Positions 10,393-19,817 of a stretch of 64,000 bases of DNA are shown here, piece by piece. The notes below the pieces were generated by a model. It saw only the letters and a program-made list of their open reading frames with translations, had not been told where the DNA came from and did no database searches. The translations under genes were made by a program, and so were the position numbers. The stretch's first letter is position 1. Every line of letters starts with the position of its first letter. This stretch comes from Sinorhizobium sp. RAC02. GTDB lineage: Bacteria > Pseudomonadota > Alphaproteobacteria > Rhizobiales > Rhizobiaceae. Location of the stretch: NCBI RefSeq assembly GCF_001713395.1, contig NZ_CP016452.1, forward strand, positions 1,798,001 through 1,862,000, given 5' to 3'.

Positions 10393-11580
10393 TCAGTGTC
10401 GCTCGATCGCCACCGCCGTCGCCTCGCCGCCGCCAATGCAGAGTGTTGCCATGCCGCGCTTCATGCCATAGCGCTCGAGCGCGGCCAGCAGGGTGACGAG
10501 CACGCGCGCACCGGAAGCGCCGATCGGATGGCCGAGTGCGCAGGCCCCGCCGTGCACATTGACCTTGTCATGCGGCAGATCGAGGTCGCGCATCGCCGCC
10601 ATGGCGACAACGGCAAAAGCCTCGTTGATCTCGAACAGGTCGACATCCTTCAGGTTCCAGCCGGTGCGCTCGCTGAGCCGGCGCAGCGCGCCGATCGGCG
10701 CGGTCGCAAAGAGATTGGGTGCCTGCGCGTGCGTGGCGTGGCCAACGATGGTGGCAAGCGGCGTAATGCCCTCGCGCTCGGCCTGGGAACGCCGCATCAA
10801 CACCAGTGCGGCAGCACCATCGGAGATCGAGGAGGCGTTCGCCGCGGTCACCGTTCCCCCTTCGCGGAAGGCCGGCTTCAACGTCGGGATCTTCTCCGGC
10901 TTGGCTTTGCCCGGCTGCTCATCGCGGTTGACGACCGTCTCGGAGCGCCCTGCCTTCACGGTGACGGGAACAATCTCGGCATCGAAGGCGCCGGTCTCGA
11001 TCGCAGCGCGGGCGCGGGTCAGGGATGTGACGGCGTAGTCGTCCTGCGCGGAACGGGTGAACTGATAGGACTCGGCGCAGTCCTCGGCGAAAGTGCCCAT
11101 CAGGCGCCCCTTGTCATAGGCGTCTTCCAGGCCATCCAGGAACATGTGATCGATGACGCGACCGTGCCCGAGCCGGTAGCCGCCGCGGGCCCGGTCGAGC
11201 AGATAGGGCGCATTCGTCATGCTCTCCATTCCGCCGGCGACGGCGATCGAGGCGCTGCCGGCGGCGATGAGGTCGTGCGCCAGCATGACGGCCTTCATAC
11301 CCGATCCACACATCTTGTTGACGGTTGTGGCGCCGACGGCGAACGGCAGGCCGGCACCGATCGCGGCCTGCCGCGCGGGTGCCTGTCCCAGGCCGGCCGG
11401 CAGCACGCAGCCGAAGACCGTCTCCTCGATGGCATCCGAAGCAACGCCGCTGCGGTCGAGCGCGGCACGGATCGCGCTCGCACCGAGTTCCGGCGCGGTG
11501 GCATCCTTCAGGTCGCCCTGGAACCCGCCCATCGGGGTGCGGGCCGAGCCGACGATGACGATGGGATCCTGTAGTGTCAT
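10393..11580 (-). CDS. Acetyl-CoA C-acyltransferase (thiolase)
   Basis: Thiolase of 395 aa that cleaves 3-ketoacyl-CoA; here probably 2-methylacetoacetyl-CoA to propionyl-CoA and acetyl-CoA in isoleucine degradation. The acylated cysteine is C91 in [47 protein letters not shown] (catalytic histidine) and [14 protein letters not shown] (second cysteine) are canonical for degradative and acetoacetyl-CoA thiolases. It starts at the ATG at 11580. The flanking SDR and acyl-CoA dehydrogenase genes supply the other steps. Confidence 0.92.
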   Translation of the reverse strand: MTLQDPIVIVGSARTPMGGFQGDLKDATAPELGASAIRAALDRSGVASDAIEETVFGCVLPAGLGQAPARQAAIGAGLPFAVGATTVNKMCGSGMKAVMLAHDLIAAGSASIAVAGGMESMTNAPYLLDRARGGYRLGHGRVIDHMFLDGLEDAYDKGRLMGTFAEDCAESYQFTRSAQDDYAVTSLTRARAAIETGAFDAEIVPVTVKAGRSETVVNRDEQPGKAKPEKIPTLKPAFREGGTVTAANASSISDGAAALVLMRRSQAEREGITPLATIVGHATHAQAPNLFATAPIGALRRLSERTGWNLKDVDLFEINEAFAVVAMAAMRDLDLPHDKVNVHGGACALGHPIGASGARVLVTLLAALERYGMKRGMATLCIGGGEATAVAIERH

Positions 11581-11603
11581 ATCAAACCTCCCAACGACCC
11601 CAT

Positions 11604-12371
11604 TCAGCGCGGCGCCATGCGCAACGCACCGTCGAGGCGGATGATCTCACCATTCAGCATGACGTTCTCACAGATATGGCGCACCAATGCGGCGAATTCC
11701 GCCGGCTTTCCGAGGCGCGGCGGAAACGGCACGCTCCGCCCCAGCGAATCCTGCACCTCCTGCGGCATGCCGGCCATCATCGGCGTCTGGAAAATCCCCG
11801 GCGCGATGGTCACCACCCGAATGCCGAAGCGGGCGAGTTCGCGGGCAATCGGCAGCGTCATCGCTGCGACGCCGCCCTTGGAGGCCGCATAGGCCGGCTG
11901 ACCGATCTGGCCGTCGAAGGCCGCAACCGAGGCCGTGCTCACAATAATGCCCCGCTCGCCATCCGCCCCCGGTTCCTGCTTTTCGATTGCCGCGGCAGCG
12001 AGCCGGGTCATGTTGAACGTGCCGACGAGATTGATGGCGATCGTGCGCGCAAAGCTGTCGAGCAGGTGCGGCCCATCGCGCCCGAGCATCTTTTCGCCGG
12101 GCGCGACGCCGGCGCAATTGACCAAGCCATGCAGATGACCGAAGCGATCCAGCGCCATGTCGATGGCCGCTTGAGCGTCCTTCTCCTGCGTCACGTCGGT
12201 CTGGATGAAGGCTGCGCCGGTTCCAAGCTCGCTGACGATACCGGCGCCGGAATCGGCGTTGACGTCGGCGATCACGACATTCGCGCCCTCGCCCACCAGC
12301 ATGCGTGCCACCGCCGCACCGAGGCCCGAACCACCACCGGTGACGACAAAGGTCTTTCCGTCGATCAACAT
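11604..12371 (-). CDS. 3-hydroxy-2-methylbutyryl-CoA dehydrogenase (SDR, HSD17B10-like)
   Basis: Short-chain dehydrogenase of 255 aa that oxidises 2-methyl-3-hydroxybutyryl-CoA in the isoleucine branch. The nucleotide site is TGGGSGLG (residues 11-18); the catalytic Tyr/Lys are in AYAASKGG. The stretches [17 protein letters not shown] and [17 protein letters not shown] followed by [18 protein letters not shown] are the hallmark of the type II hydroxyacyl-CoA dehydrogenase group (human HSD17B10), not of generic SDRs. First gene of the operon; the promoter lies in the 230-base gap shared with the divergent AraC gene. Confidence 0.9.
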   Translation of the reverse strand: MLIDGKTFVVTGGGSGLGAAVARMLVGEGANVVIADVNADSGAGIVSELGTGAAFIQTDVTQEKDAQAAIDMALDRFGHLHGLVNCAGVAPGEKMLGRDGPHLLDSFARTIAINLVGTFNMTRLAAAAIEKQEPGADGERGIIVSTASVAAFDGQIGQPAYAASKGGVAAMTLPIARELARFGIRVVTIAPGIFQTPMMAGMPQEVQDSLGRSVPFPPRLGKPAEFAALVRHICENVMLNGEIIRLDGALRMAPR

Positions 12372-12601
12372 GGCTGCTCTCCCTCAGCGCATTCGATTTC
12401 CGTAGAGCCGGCCCGAAGCGTCATGCAGTCCTCCCTGAGCCACATTCTGCCGACAGCCTACCCGCCCGTCTTGCCTCACTCTATGACGGTGCGATATTGC
12501 ATACGATGACCGAAGCGTCTCGAACCATCGGCCAGTTTTACCACATCCTGCGGGACCTTACGATGACAGAAACCAGGCGGCGGATGATATAACCTTCCTT
12601 C

Positions 12602-13570
12602 GTGGAAGAGGCGACAGACTGCCTGAAGCGGCATGGCAAGGCACCCGAAGCGGTGCTGGCGGCGGTCGGGTTGCCCACCCGGATCGATGCGCCGGTCTCC
12701 GCCGAAAGCTATGGTGCGCTGTGGCTTGCGATCGCTGCCGAGATAGACGACGAGTTCTTTGGCATGGGCGGCAGGCCGATGCGGCGCGGCAGCTTCACGC
12801 TGCTCTGCCACTGCGTGCTGCATGCCAAGACCCTCGACCGGGCGCTGCGGCGCGCGCTACGCTTCCTCAACGTCGTGCTGGAGGATCCGCAAGGCCATCT
12901 CGAAATTGCCGACGGGCTGGCCCAGGTCGTGCTCAAGGACCGGACCGGCGCACGCTCCGCCTTTGCCTACCGAACCTACTGGATCCTGCTGCACGGCATC
13001 GCATGCTGGCTCATCGGACGCCGCATTCCGCTGCGGATGGTCGATTTCCGCTGTGCCGAGCCGGACCATGCCGCTGACTACCGGCTGTTCTTCGGCGCGC
13101 CCGTGCGCTTCGCGCAGCCGGTCAGCCGGCTCGCCTTCGATGCCTCCCTGCTGAAGCTGCCGGTCGCCCGCAGCGAGCAGGCGTTGAAGCAGTTCCTGCG
13201 CAACGCACCCGCCAATATCCTCGTGCGTTATCGCTACAACGCCGGCCTCGCCGCCAGCGTCCGCACGCGCCTGCGGCAGGTGCCCCCCGCATCTTGGAGC
13301 ACGTTCGATGATCTCGCCGCGCAGATGCGCCTGTCGCCCTCGACCCTCAGGCACCGCTTGCATGCGGAGGGCCAAAACTACGCGGCCATCCGCGATGAAA
13401 TCCGCCGCGACCTCGCAATCGAGATGCTGCAAACGACGGCACTCGGGGTCGGCGAAATCGCCACACGCCTCGGCTTCTCCGAACCCAGCGCCTTCCATCG
13501 CGCGTTCCGCAAATGGACGGCACAGAGCCCGGCGGCCTTTCGCCGGGCAACGACGCTGCAAAGCGGGTGA
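12602..13570 (+). CDS. AraC-family transcriptional regulator
   Basis: The 322-aa regulator has an N-terminal arabinose-binding-like domain (about 10-190; YGALWLAIAAEIDDEFFGMGGRPMR is characteristic) and a C-terminal double helix-turn-helix (about 220-315; LAAQMRLSPSTLRHRLHAEG and ATRLGFSEPSAFHRAFRKW). Family members of this type often sense acyl-CoA or fatty-acid-like ligands. It is divergent from the isoleucine/valine operon, so it likely controls it. The start is a GTG at 12602: an in-frame TAA at 12590-12592 blocks any longer protein. No good Shine-Dalgarno precedes the GTG; a short open frame ending at that TAA may couple its translation. Confidence 0.85.
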   Translation: MEEATDCLKRHGKAPEAVLAAVGLPTRIDAPVSAESYGALWLAIAAEIDDEFFGMGGRPMRRGSFTLLCHCVLHAKTLDRALRRALRFLNVVLEDPQGHLEIADGLAQVVLKDRTGARSAFAYRTYWILLHGIACWLIGRRIPLRMVDFRCAEPDHAADYRLFFGAPVRFAQPVSRLAFDASLLKLPVARSEQALKQFLRNAPANILVRYRYNAGLAASVRTRLRQVPPASWSTFDDLAAQMRLSPSTLRHRLHAEGQNYAAIRDEIRRDLAIEMLQTTALGVGEIATRLGFSEPSAFHRAFRKWTAQSPAAFRRATTLQSG

Positions 13571-13597
13571 CTACATCTCAGCTGGAGTAGGTTTTTT
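13571..13597 (+). terminator. Probable intrinsic terminator of the AraC gene
   Basis: Starting right after the stop codon, CTACATC and GGAGTAG can pair (one mismatch, one wobble) around a six-base loop and are followed by GTTTTTTAC. The stem is short, so strength is uncertain. The remaining gap to 13717 shows nothing else recognisable. Confidence 0.45.
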
Positions 13598-13717
13598 ACT
13601 TTCGGGCAAAGCGGTTTTCGCAAGGGTCTTCAGCGCCCTTTGACGAAGTGAACTGTTCATCGGCTAGGTATTGGAAGACATGTGGCTGACCCCGACCTAG
13701 CCCACTACGCGGTCAGG

Positions 13718-14818
13718 TCATACCTCTCTCGCTACGATCGCTGCGAGGTGGCCCTGCGGCGAGGTGAATCCTGCAGCGTGGGCCAGATCGAGAAATGTGC
13801 CGATCCGGCGCTCGACCTTCTGCTTATGGTTCTGGGCGATATCGACCAGCCTGTGATCCAGGAAGGGATTGGCGAAACGCTCCATCGTGACGGCTAGGTA
13901 GTGTTCTGCCGCCTGCCCTTGTCCGAGGTGGTTAAAAACTGGCAGGACATCATCACTGTAAATGGCAGTCAGTAGGTCCAGCACCTGAGGATTGGCGATG
14001 AAGTCGCGCACGATCGGATCGCCCTGCCCGCCCCCTTGCTGCCAGATATCGACCAGGGCCGTATGGCCGAGATTGAGGACGTGCAGCTTCAGCCGCTCGA
14101 TATCTTTCAGGTCGTCGACCATCTCGATCGCCAGATGCGCGCATGGGAGAACGACACCGTGCCCCTTCTGGATCGCCCAGAGCGCATAGGGTTCCGCCAC
14201 GGCGCCGGCAGGCTCGATCGGCTCGGAAACGATACGATCGACAAGGCTGCAAGCCCAGACCACGCGGTCCTCGATATACGAGACAAGTGCACCGCCGGCG
14301 CCTTGCAGCCGCGCCACCGCCATGACCGCGTCCCTGAGAACCTTGCCGTTATCAACGACGAGTTCCATCGGCATCACGATGATCGGGGCCGCCCCGGCGG
14401 CGTGGCGGGCGGCCAGCAGATGGAAGAGCTTGGCGGGAAAGCTCATGGCGGGGTGGTAGGCCGCCGCGCCGTCTTCCGGCCGGCTTTGATAACCCGCATC
14501 CCCTGTGTTGGACAAAACGAACTCCGCCTCCTCGACGAAGACCCGAACCACCTCCGGCCAGTCGGTGGCGGCGGAAAGGCAGCGCTTTACCGACGTGACG
14601 GTCCTCGTCTCATCGACTGTGTTGCCCGCCTTGAGCCCCCGGATGCGAACCGGATAGCCCTCCGGCGCGGCAAGAGCGGCCAGCCTATGGCTGCGGGTCG
14701 CATCACCGGAGGTCTGCACCACAGTGATTGCCCGGCGTGGCGTTCCCTCCGATAGAAAGAGATCGGCATGAGCTTGCAGGAACCGGCTGGTTCCGAACTG
14801 GATGACGAGCGTCTTCAT
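13718..14818 (-). CDS. Mannitol dehydrogenase-family polyol/hexuronate oxidoreductase
   Basis: NAD-dependent oxidoreductase of 366 aa in the long-chain polyol dehydrogenase family (mannitol, mannonate, altronate enzymes). It opens KTLVIQFGTSRFLQAHADLF, the family's modified dinucleotide motif, and has VLSNTGDAGY, SFPAKLFHLLAARH and IIVMPMELVVDNGKVLRDAV (motif with catalytic-region asparagine). HVLNLGHTALVDIWQ is close to tagaturonate/fructuronate reductase-type members. It is shorter than typical mannitol dehydrogenases (about 480 aa), nearer the compact members. Last gene of the sugar operon; substrate probably a sugar acid or polyol taken up by the neighbouring ABC system. Confidence 0.8.
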   Translation of the reverse strand: MKTLVIQFGTSRFLQAHADLFLSEGTPRRAITVVQTSGDATRSHRLAALAAPEGYPVRIRGLKAGNTVDETRTVTSVKRCLSAATDWPEVVRVFVEEAEFVLSNTGDAGYQSRPEDGAAAYHPAMSFPAKLFHLLAARHAAGAAPIIVMPMELVVDNGKVLRDAVMAVARLQGAGGALVSYIEDRVVWACSLVDRIVSEPIEPAGAVAEPYALWAIQKGHGVVLPCAHLAIEMVDDLKDIERLKLHVLNLGHTALVDIWQQGGGQGDPIVRDFIANPQVLDLLTAIYSDDVLPVFNHLGQGQAAEHYLAVTMERFANPFLDHRLVDIAQNHKQKVERRIGTFLDLAHAAGFTSPQGHLAAIVAREV

Positions 14819-14832
14819 CGTGCTATCCGCCG

Positions 14833-15828
14833 TCAGAGTGCAAGCTCGTGCCGAAGGGTTTCCAGCCGCTCCATGGCGATCACGCCATCACGGATCGTCG
14901 GTGCCGGTGTTTGCGCACCCGCAAGCGCCGGGATCACGTCGGAGAGCAGCGAATGGTAGCCTTTCGGGTCCTCGTTGGCGGCTGCGGTGAAGTTGGGCTT
15001 CCATGCCAGCGTGTCGACCGCGTCATCGAGCGTGGCCGCCGCATCGTCCACCTTGAAGGGCGGGTTGCGGTTCCAGCGCACCTCGATGACATTGTCGATC
15101 TCGATGCGTTGGTGGTCACCCATGATCTCGATACGCTCGACCGGCGCGCCGCGTGATTGCATCGTGCCCATGGCGATGGTGCCGATCGCGCCGCATTCGA
15201 AATCGAAATTAACGTGGAATAGGACCTTGCCGCGGTCCTTCTCAACCTTGCGCGCGGTCAGCTTCGTGACCGGTGAGACGAGGAAGGACACGAGGTCCAT
15301 GTAGTGCACGCAATGGTGCAGGAAAAAGCCGGTGTAATCGACATTGCCGGCGAAATAGCCAGGCGCAGTCATGTAGTAGCCGGTGAGGCCATAGATATCG
15401 CCGAAGCGGCCGGAGCGCAGGATGTTTGCTGCGATCTTGTTGCCGGCGGAGTAGCGCTTCATGAAACCGACGAGCAGCGGCTTGCCGGATTTTTCCGATG
15501 CGGCGAGCAGTTCGCGCGCTCCGGCGGCGCTGCCTGATGGCGGTTTTTCCATGAAGACGGGAAGACCCCGCTCCAGCGCCTTCTTGCCGAAGACGAGATG
15601 CTGGTCCGGCCCCACGGCCATGCCGACGGCATCGATATCCGTGCTCCGGATAAGCGCCTCAGCATCGCTCGTCAGGTTCGTCACGCCGAACTGCCGCCCG
15701 GCGGACGCGAGACGTGTGCCGTCGATGTCGCAGAGCGCGGTGATCTGAACGTCATGCCGGACGAGTTGCGGAAGCAGCATCTGGGTGGCGTGCACGCCAC
15801 AGCCAATCCAACCGATCTTGAGTGTCAT
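14833..15828 (-). CDS. Gfo/Idh/MocA-family oxidoreductase
   Basis: NAD(P)-dependent sugar or inositol dehydrogenase of 331 aa. The N-terminal Rossmann motif is [18 protein letters not shown]; the conserved [15 protein letters not shown] contains the catalytic-region EKP lysine; [17 protein letters not shown] begins the C-terminal substrate-binding domain. The start ATG at 15828 overlaps the stop of the upstream epimerase-like gene by four bases (ATGA). Together with the polyol dehydrogenase and epimerase it should convert an imported carbohydrate, but the substrate cannot be read from sequence. Confidence 0.85.
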   Translation of the reverse strand: MTLKIGWIGCGVHATQMLLPQLVRHDVQITALCDIDGTRLASAGRQFGVTNLTSDAEALIRSTDIDAVGMAVGPDQHLVFGKKALERGLPVFMEKPPSGSAAGARELLAASEKSGKPLLVGFMKRYSAGNKIAANILRSGRFGDIYGLTGYYMTAPGYFAGNVDYTGFFLHHCVHYMDLVSFLVSPVTKLTARKVEKDRGKVLFHVNFDFECGAIGTIAMGTMQSRGAPVERIEIMGDHQRIEIDNVIEVRWNRNPPFKVDDAAATLDDAVDTLAWKPNFTAAANEDPKGYHSLLSDVIPALAGAQTPAPTIRDGVIAMERLETLRHELAL

Positions 15829-16706
15829 CGACGATATTCCGTAAGCAGGATGTGGGACTTGATGAATTCGGCACTGGCAGCGAGACGCTCGCTCTCGTCC
15901 TCATGCGGGGGACGCCACTGGGCGAAGGGAACGCCGAAGCGGTCGTCGTTGCGGCGGAAGGGTTCGAGCGACACCGGACCTTCGTAGCCGACCCCGTGCA
16001 ACGCCCGGAACACCGCGACCCAATCCGTGGCCCCCGTGCCCGGGAAGCCACGGTGGTTCTCATTGGCCTGGAAATGCACGATACGCTTGCCGCCGAGCCG
16101 GATCGCCTCGGCAATCGAGGCTTCTTCCATGTGCATGTGGAACGTGTCGAGCATCAGTTGGACGGCGGGGTGATCGACCGCATCGAGCAGTTCGATCGCC
16201 TGCTGCGTGGTGCACAACACGTCACTCTCGAAACGGTTGAGCGACTCCACAGCCAACATGACCCCGAGCGCGGCGGCATGATCGCCCGCCTCCTTCAGTC
16301 CTGCAACGCAGCGCGCCTTTCGGGCAAGCCGCTCCTCTTCCGACACTGGCTGCGGCGGGCGCCCGGCGAAGACCAGCGGATTGCCGGTGAGCGGGCCGCC
16401 AACGATGGTGGCACCGAGTGCTGCGGCACAATCGGCCGTGTATTTGAGATAGTCGATGCCGGCGCGATGGGCCGCAGGATCGTCCGACGAGAGATTGCGC
16501 TGCAGGTTGACGCGAGCGGCGAGCACTACACCAAGCCCGGCGGCCTCAAGGGCACGGCGCGTCTCCGCCAGATCGAGTTCGCCCGGCTCCGGCACGAGAA
16601 GCTCGACGAAGTCGTAGCCGAGCCTTCGCATTTCGGCGAAAAGCGGGAAGTGCTCGGCCGTGAAGGGCCGCGCATATTGCATGGAGATCAACCCGACGGG
16701 GTTCAT
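15825..16706 (-). CDS. Sugar phosphate isomerase/epimerase (TIM barrel, xylose isomerase-like)
   Basis: The 293-aa protein of the AP-endonuclease-2/ketose 3-epimerase superfamily starts [20 protein letters not shown]. Metal-ligand positions are visible as E in [15 protein letters not shown] and H in [15 protein letters not shown] in [17 protein letters not shown] and the C-terminal E in GPVSLEPF. This pattern matches D-tagatose/D-psicose 3-epimerases and myo-inosose-type isomerases. It lies between the transporter permeases and the Gfo/Idh gene, so it probably rearranges the imported sugar or its oxidised product. Confidence 0.82.
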   Translation of the reverse strand: MNPVGLISMQYARPFTAEHFPLFAEMRRLGYDFVELLVPEPGELDLAETRRALEAAGLGVVLAARVNLQRNLSSDDPAAHRAGIDYLKYTADCAAALGATIVGGPLTGNPLVFAGRPPQPVSEEERLARKARCVAGLKEAGDHAAALGVMLAVESLNRFESDVLCTTQQAIELLDAVDHPAVQLMLDTFHMHMEEASIAEAIRLGGKRIVHFQANENHRGFPGTGATDWVAVFRALHGVGYEGPVSLEPFRRNDDRFGVPFAQWRPPHEDESERLAASAEFIKSHILLTEYRR

Positions 16707-16729
16707 GGTCTATCCTCTTTCATTCGTAT

Positions 16730-17563
16730 TCAGCCCTTCACCGCGCCCTGGGTCAGCCCGCCGATAAGGCGACGTTGCACGAGAAGGAAAAGGATGGTGG
16801 CGGGCATGGCGCCGACGACCGCACCGGCGGCGAGCAGCCCCCACTCGATCTGATATTCGCCGATCAGCGTCTGGATCGCGACTGTGACGGGCCGGACATT
16901 CTTGCCGCCGAGCGTCAACGCGTAGAGATATTCGTTCCAGGCGGTGATGAAGATGTAGATGCCGGTAGAGATGATGCCCGGCATGGTGAGCGGCAGCACG
17001 ACGCGGCGCAGAGCCGTCAGCCGCGAGCAGCCGTCGATCATCGCCGCCTCGTCGAGGCTCTTCGGGATCGCGCCGATATAGCTGGTCAGCATCCAGACCG
17101 CGAAAGGAATGGCGACGGTCGCATTGGCCAGGATGAGCCCGAAATGCGTGTCGAGGATACCGACTTTGCGCATCAGCACGAAGAGCGGCAGGATGAGCAG
17201 CACGACCGGGAACATGTTGATCAGCAGGAACTGCAGCATCAGGAGTTTGCGGCCCGCGAACCGGAAGCGCGAGAAGGCATAGGCTGCCGTCACTGCGACG
17301 GCGAGGCCGAGCACCACCGTGCCACAGGCGATGATCAGGCTGTCAAGCATATTGCCGAGGAACGACGTCTGCTGGAGCAGGCGCACGTAGTTGTCGAGGC
17401 TCCAGCCGGCCGGCGAGACGGAAACACCCGTTGCGTTCAGTGCCGCGGTCGGCGTCAGCGAGGTCAGCACCATCCAGGCGAAGGGCGCCATGGCGAAGAG
17501 CACGATTGCCAGCACCGGCAGGTCGGTGGTGAGGATGCGACGGAGCGTGGACGGCTTGTTCAT
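16730..17563 (-). CDS. Carbohydrate ABC transporter permease (MalG/UgpE type)
   Basis: Inner-membrane permease of 277 aa with six predicted spans. It starts at the ATG at 17563 ([20 protein letters not shown]), overlapping the stop of the partner permease (ATGA). The cytoplasmic EAA loop reads [26 protein letters not shown], the site that docks the ATPase. The protein ends [15 protein letters not shown], the family's usual C-terminus. The same reading frame stays open far upstream, but that part is the antisense-like shadow of the partner gene and does not resemble a permease. Confidence 0.92.
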   Translation of the reverse strand: MNKPSTLRRILTTDLPVLAIVLFAMAPFAWMVLTSLTPTAALNATGVSVSPAGWSLDNYVRLLQQTSFLGNMLDSLIIACGTVVLGLAVAVTAAYAFSRFRFAGRKLLMLQFLLINMFPVVLLILPLFVLMRKVGILDTHFGLILANATVAIPFAVWMLTSYIGAIPKSLDEAAMIDGCSRLTALRRVVLPLTMPGIISTGIYIFITAWNEYLYALTLGGKNVRPVTVAIQTLIGEYQIEWGLLAAGAVVGAMPATILFLLVQRRLIGGLTQGAVKG

Positions 17564-18483
17564 CGTTCGACCTCCCGCATGGTCCGGGCGAGATAGACGG
17601 CGACGATCGCGCCGAGAAGGATGGTGAAGGTCACGGCGATCGTCGTGCCGTAACCGAAATCGAGGTTCTGCCGGGCGCGCACGAATGCATAGAGCGGCAG
17701 GGTGTGCGTGGCATAACCCGGCCCGCCGCCGGTCATGACGAAGATCACGTCCATGGAATTGGCGACCCAGATGACACGCAAGAGCCCCGCCGTGGCCAGC
17801 ACCGGCGCGATGCCCGGCAGCGTGATGTGCACGAACTGCCGCCAAGCCGAAGCACCGTCGATGGAGGCGGCCTCGTAGTGGCTGCGTGGAATGCCTTGAA
17901 GAGCGGCGAGGATCATGACGGCGAAGAAGGGAAAGCCCTGCCAGGTCAACGTCGCGATGATTGCATAGAGCGCAAGATCGGGATCGGCGAGCCATGGCAC
18001 GGCCGACTGCACGATCGACAGGTAAAGCAGGATATCGTTCAGTACGCCGGTGTTGGGATCGTAAATCCAGCGCCACATCAGCGCGATCACAACGCTCGGC
18101 AACGCCCAGGGGATGATGATGAGCGCCCGCGCCAGCCCCCGCCAGGGAAACTCGCGATTGAGCAGCAGTGCCGTCAACAGGCCAAGCCCCATCTGGAGCG
18201 GCACCGTCAGGCCGATCCAGAGAGCGGTGTTGCCGAGTGCAGTCCAGAACACCGGATCGGCGAAGAGCTTCGCATAGTTGCCAAAACCGACGAAGCGGCT
18301 CGCATTCGGTTTCCAGAGGACAAGATCGTAGAGGCTGGTGAAGACCGCCTGCACCATGGGAAAGAAAACGATGAACAGCGTGACGAGCACCGCCGGCGCC
18401 AACAGCATATAGGGCATCATCCGGACGCTCCAGGGCGTCGGGATGGTCAGGGCGGTTGAAGTTGGGGCGGTTGTCGCGGTCAT
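17560..18483 (-). CDS. Carbohydrate ABC transporter permease (MalF/UgpA type)
   Basis: First permease of the importer, 307 aa, six spans. It starts MTATTAPTSTALTIPTPWSV at 18483, with a first membrane span MPYMLLAPAVLVTLFIVFF. The EAA loop is YEAASIDGASAWRQFVHITLPG. It follows the binding-protein gene after a 107-base gap that holds a strong hairpin, which would lower permease expression relative to the receptor. Works with the permease at 16730, the receptor at 18591 and the ATPase at 21582. Confidence 0.92.
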   Translation of the reverse strand: MTATTAPTSTALTIPTPWSVRMMPYMLLAPAVLVTLFIVFFPMVQAVFTSLYDLVLWKPNASRFVGFGNYAKLFADPVFWTALGNTALWIGLTVPLQMGLGLLTALLLNREFPWRGLARALIIIPWALPSVVIALMWRWIYDPNTGVLNDILLYLSIVQSAVPWLADPDLALYAIIATLTWQGFPFFAVMILAALQGIPRSHYEAASIDGASAWRQFVHITLPGIAPVLATAGLLRVIWVANSMDVIFVMTGGGPGYATHTLPLYAFVRARQNLDFGYGTTIAVTFTILLGAIVAVYLARTMREVER

Positions 18484-18515
18484 TCGGTCGTTCCGGGCCT
18501 TTGGCAATCAAAAGG

Positions 18516-18552
18516 TCCCATCCGCCCCGATGTTCGGGCTGGGCGGATGGGA
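18516..18552. other. 12-bp-stem hairpin between receptor and permease genes
   Basis: TCCCATCCGCCC and GGGCGGATGGGA form a perfect 12-bp stem; the 13-base loop can fold further (CCGA/TCGG). On the transcribed strand the stem is followed by CCTTTTGATT. It occupies the gap between the substrate-binding-protein stop and the first permease, where such stem-loops commonly protect the receptor mRNA or partly terminate transcription. Confidence 0.7.
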
Positions 18553-18590
18553 GATCGGAGCGGACCAAGGACTGCCCGCTCCAGGGAGGA

Positions 18591-19793
18591 TCATTGCTGC
18601 GCGAAGAGCGCCTCGAGTTGCTGCATCATCTGTTCAGAGGTGATCTGGCCGGTCAGCGCCTGCTGCATCGCCGTCTGCCAGGCCGTGTTGACGAATTCCG
18701 ACGTCGCCGTGCTCTGCGGCAAGACATGCGCGAAGGGCAGCGACTGGACAGTCGCATCGACGAAGCGGCGCTCATGCAGCGTCCAGTTCGCAGACCCGCT
18801 CTTGGTCACCGTCATCTGGCCGGTCGCCTTGTTGAATGCGACGTTGTTCTCGCCCTCGGCAAGGAACGCGATCCATTTCCAGGCCGCATCCTTGACCTCG
18901 GAGGAAGAGAAGACAGCCAGCGATTCATCGCCATAGGACGTCCAGCGGCCGCCGCCGCATTCCGGCACCGGTGTGGCCGAAACCTTGTCGCCGAGCGCTT
19001 TCACCATGTCATTGGACGAGCCGATATGGTGGATCGTCATTGCCGTGGTGCCGTTCTTGAAGGCGGCGGTGATTTCCTGGAAGCCGTCGTTCGGCGCCGA
19101 AGCCGGGATGACCTTATCCTTCTGGAAGAGATCAATCAGCCACTGGTTGGCGGCGATCGCCTGCGGCGTCGTCAGGCCACCCGGCTCCAGCTTTGCGCCC
19201 TGCGAGAGCACGAAGGCACCCCACTGGTCCCAGCCGCCCTTGCCGCCGCGCAGGCCGAAGCCGTAGGTCGCCGGCGCCTTGGTGAGCTTGATCGCGGCGT
19301 CGCGGAATTCTTCGCAGGTCGTCGGCGGCTTCAGGCCGGCCGCCTCGAACAGGTCGGCGCGATAATAGAGATAAAGCACGACATACTGGATCGGCAGATA
19401 ATATTGCTGGCCATCCGGCCCCTTGTTGAGCTCCAGAAGGTTGTCGAGCAGATCCGCCTTGCCGGCCCAGGCGTCGATGCGTTCGCCGAGCGGTTCCAGC
19501 ACGCCCATTTCCAGCAGGCGCGGCTGGGCGAAGAGCTTGACCATCGCGGCATCCGGCGCATTGCCGCCAACGAGCGCGGTATAGAGGTTGTCGTAATAGC
19601 TGTTCCACGGAACGTTTTCCGCTTCGATCTCGATGCCCGGATTGGCCGACTCGAATTTCGCGACCAGATCGGCCATCGGGTTTTCCGGATTGTCGAAATG
19701 ATACCAGAAACGAACGGTTTCCGCCGACGCGGTGCTTGCCAGAAGCGACGCCGCGAGTGCGGCGCCGATTGCCAGGGTCTTCCAGATTTTCAT
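18591..19793 (-). CDS. Carbohydrate ABC transporter substrate-binding protein (UgpB/MalE-like)
   Basis: Periplasmic receptor of 400 aa. It has a clear Sec signal peptide (MKIWKTLAIGAALAASLLASTASA, cut before ETVRFWYHFD). The mature protein has the family-1 solute-binding pattern FESANPGIEIEAENVPWNSY and GGNAPDAAMVKLFAQPRLLEMGVLEPL, then FPF-type lobes with GFGLRGGKGGWDQWGAFV. It precedes its two permeases on the same strand; the ATPase is divergent at 21582. The ligand is a carbohydrate or polyol of unknown identity. Confidence 0.93.
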   Translation of the reverse strand: MKIWKTLAIGAALAASLLASTASAETVRFWYHFDNPENPMADLVAKFESANPGIEIEAENVPWNSYYDNLYTALVGGNAPDAAMVKLFAQPRLLEMGVLEPLGERIDAWAGKADLLDNLLELNKGPDGQQYYLPIQYVVLYLYYRADLFEAAGLKPPTTCEEFRDAAIKLTKAPATYGFGLRGGKGGWDQWGAFVLSQGAKLEPGGLTTPQAIAANQWLIDLFQKDKVIPASAPNDGFQEITAAFKNGTTAMTIHHIGSSNDMVKALGDKVSATPVPECGGGRWTSYGDESLAVFSSSEVKDAAWKWIAFLAEGENNVAFNKATGQMTVTKSGSANWTLHERRFVDATVQSLPFAHVLPQSTATSEFVNTAWQTAMQQALTGQITSEQMMQQLEALFAQQ

Positions 19794-19817
19794 TGTCTCC
19801 TCCTTTGAAAATCGAAT

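Noticed and set aside
17564..18568. Extension of the MalG-like permease frame upstream to make a 612-aa protein
   Set aside because: The extra part is not membrane-like and covers the MalF-like gene in another frame; the ATGA overlap at 17560-17563 fixes the start.
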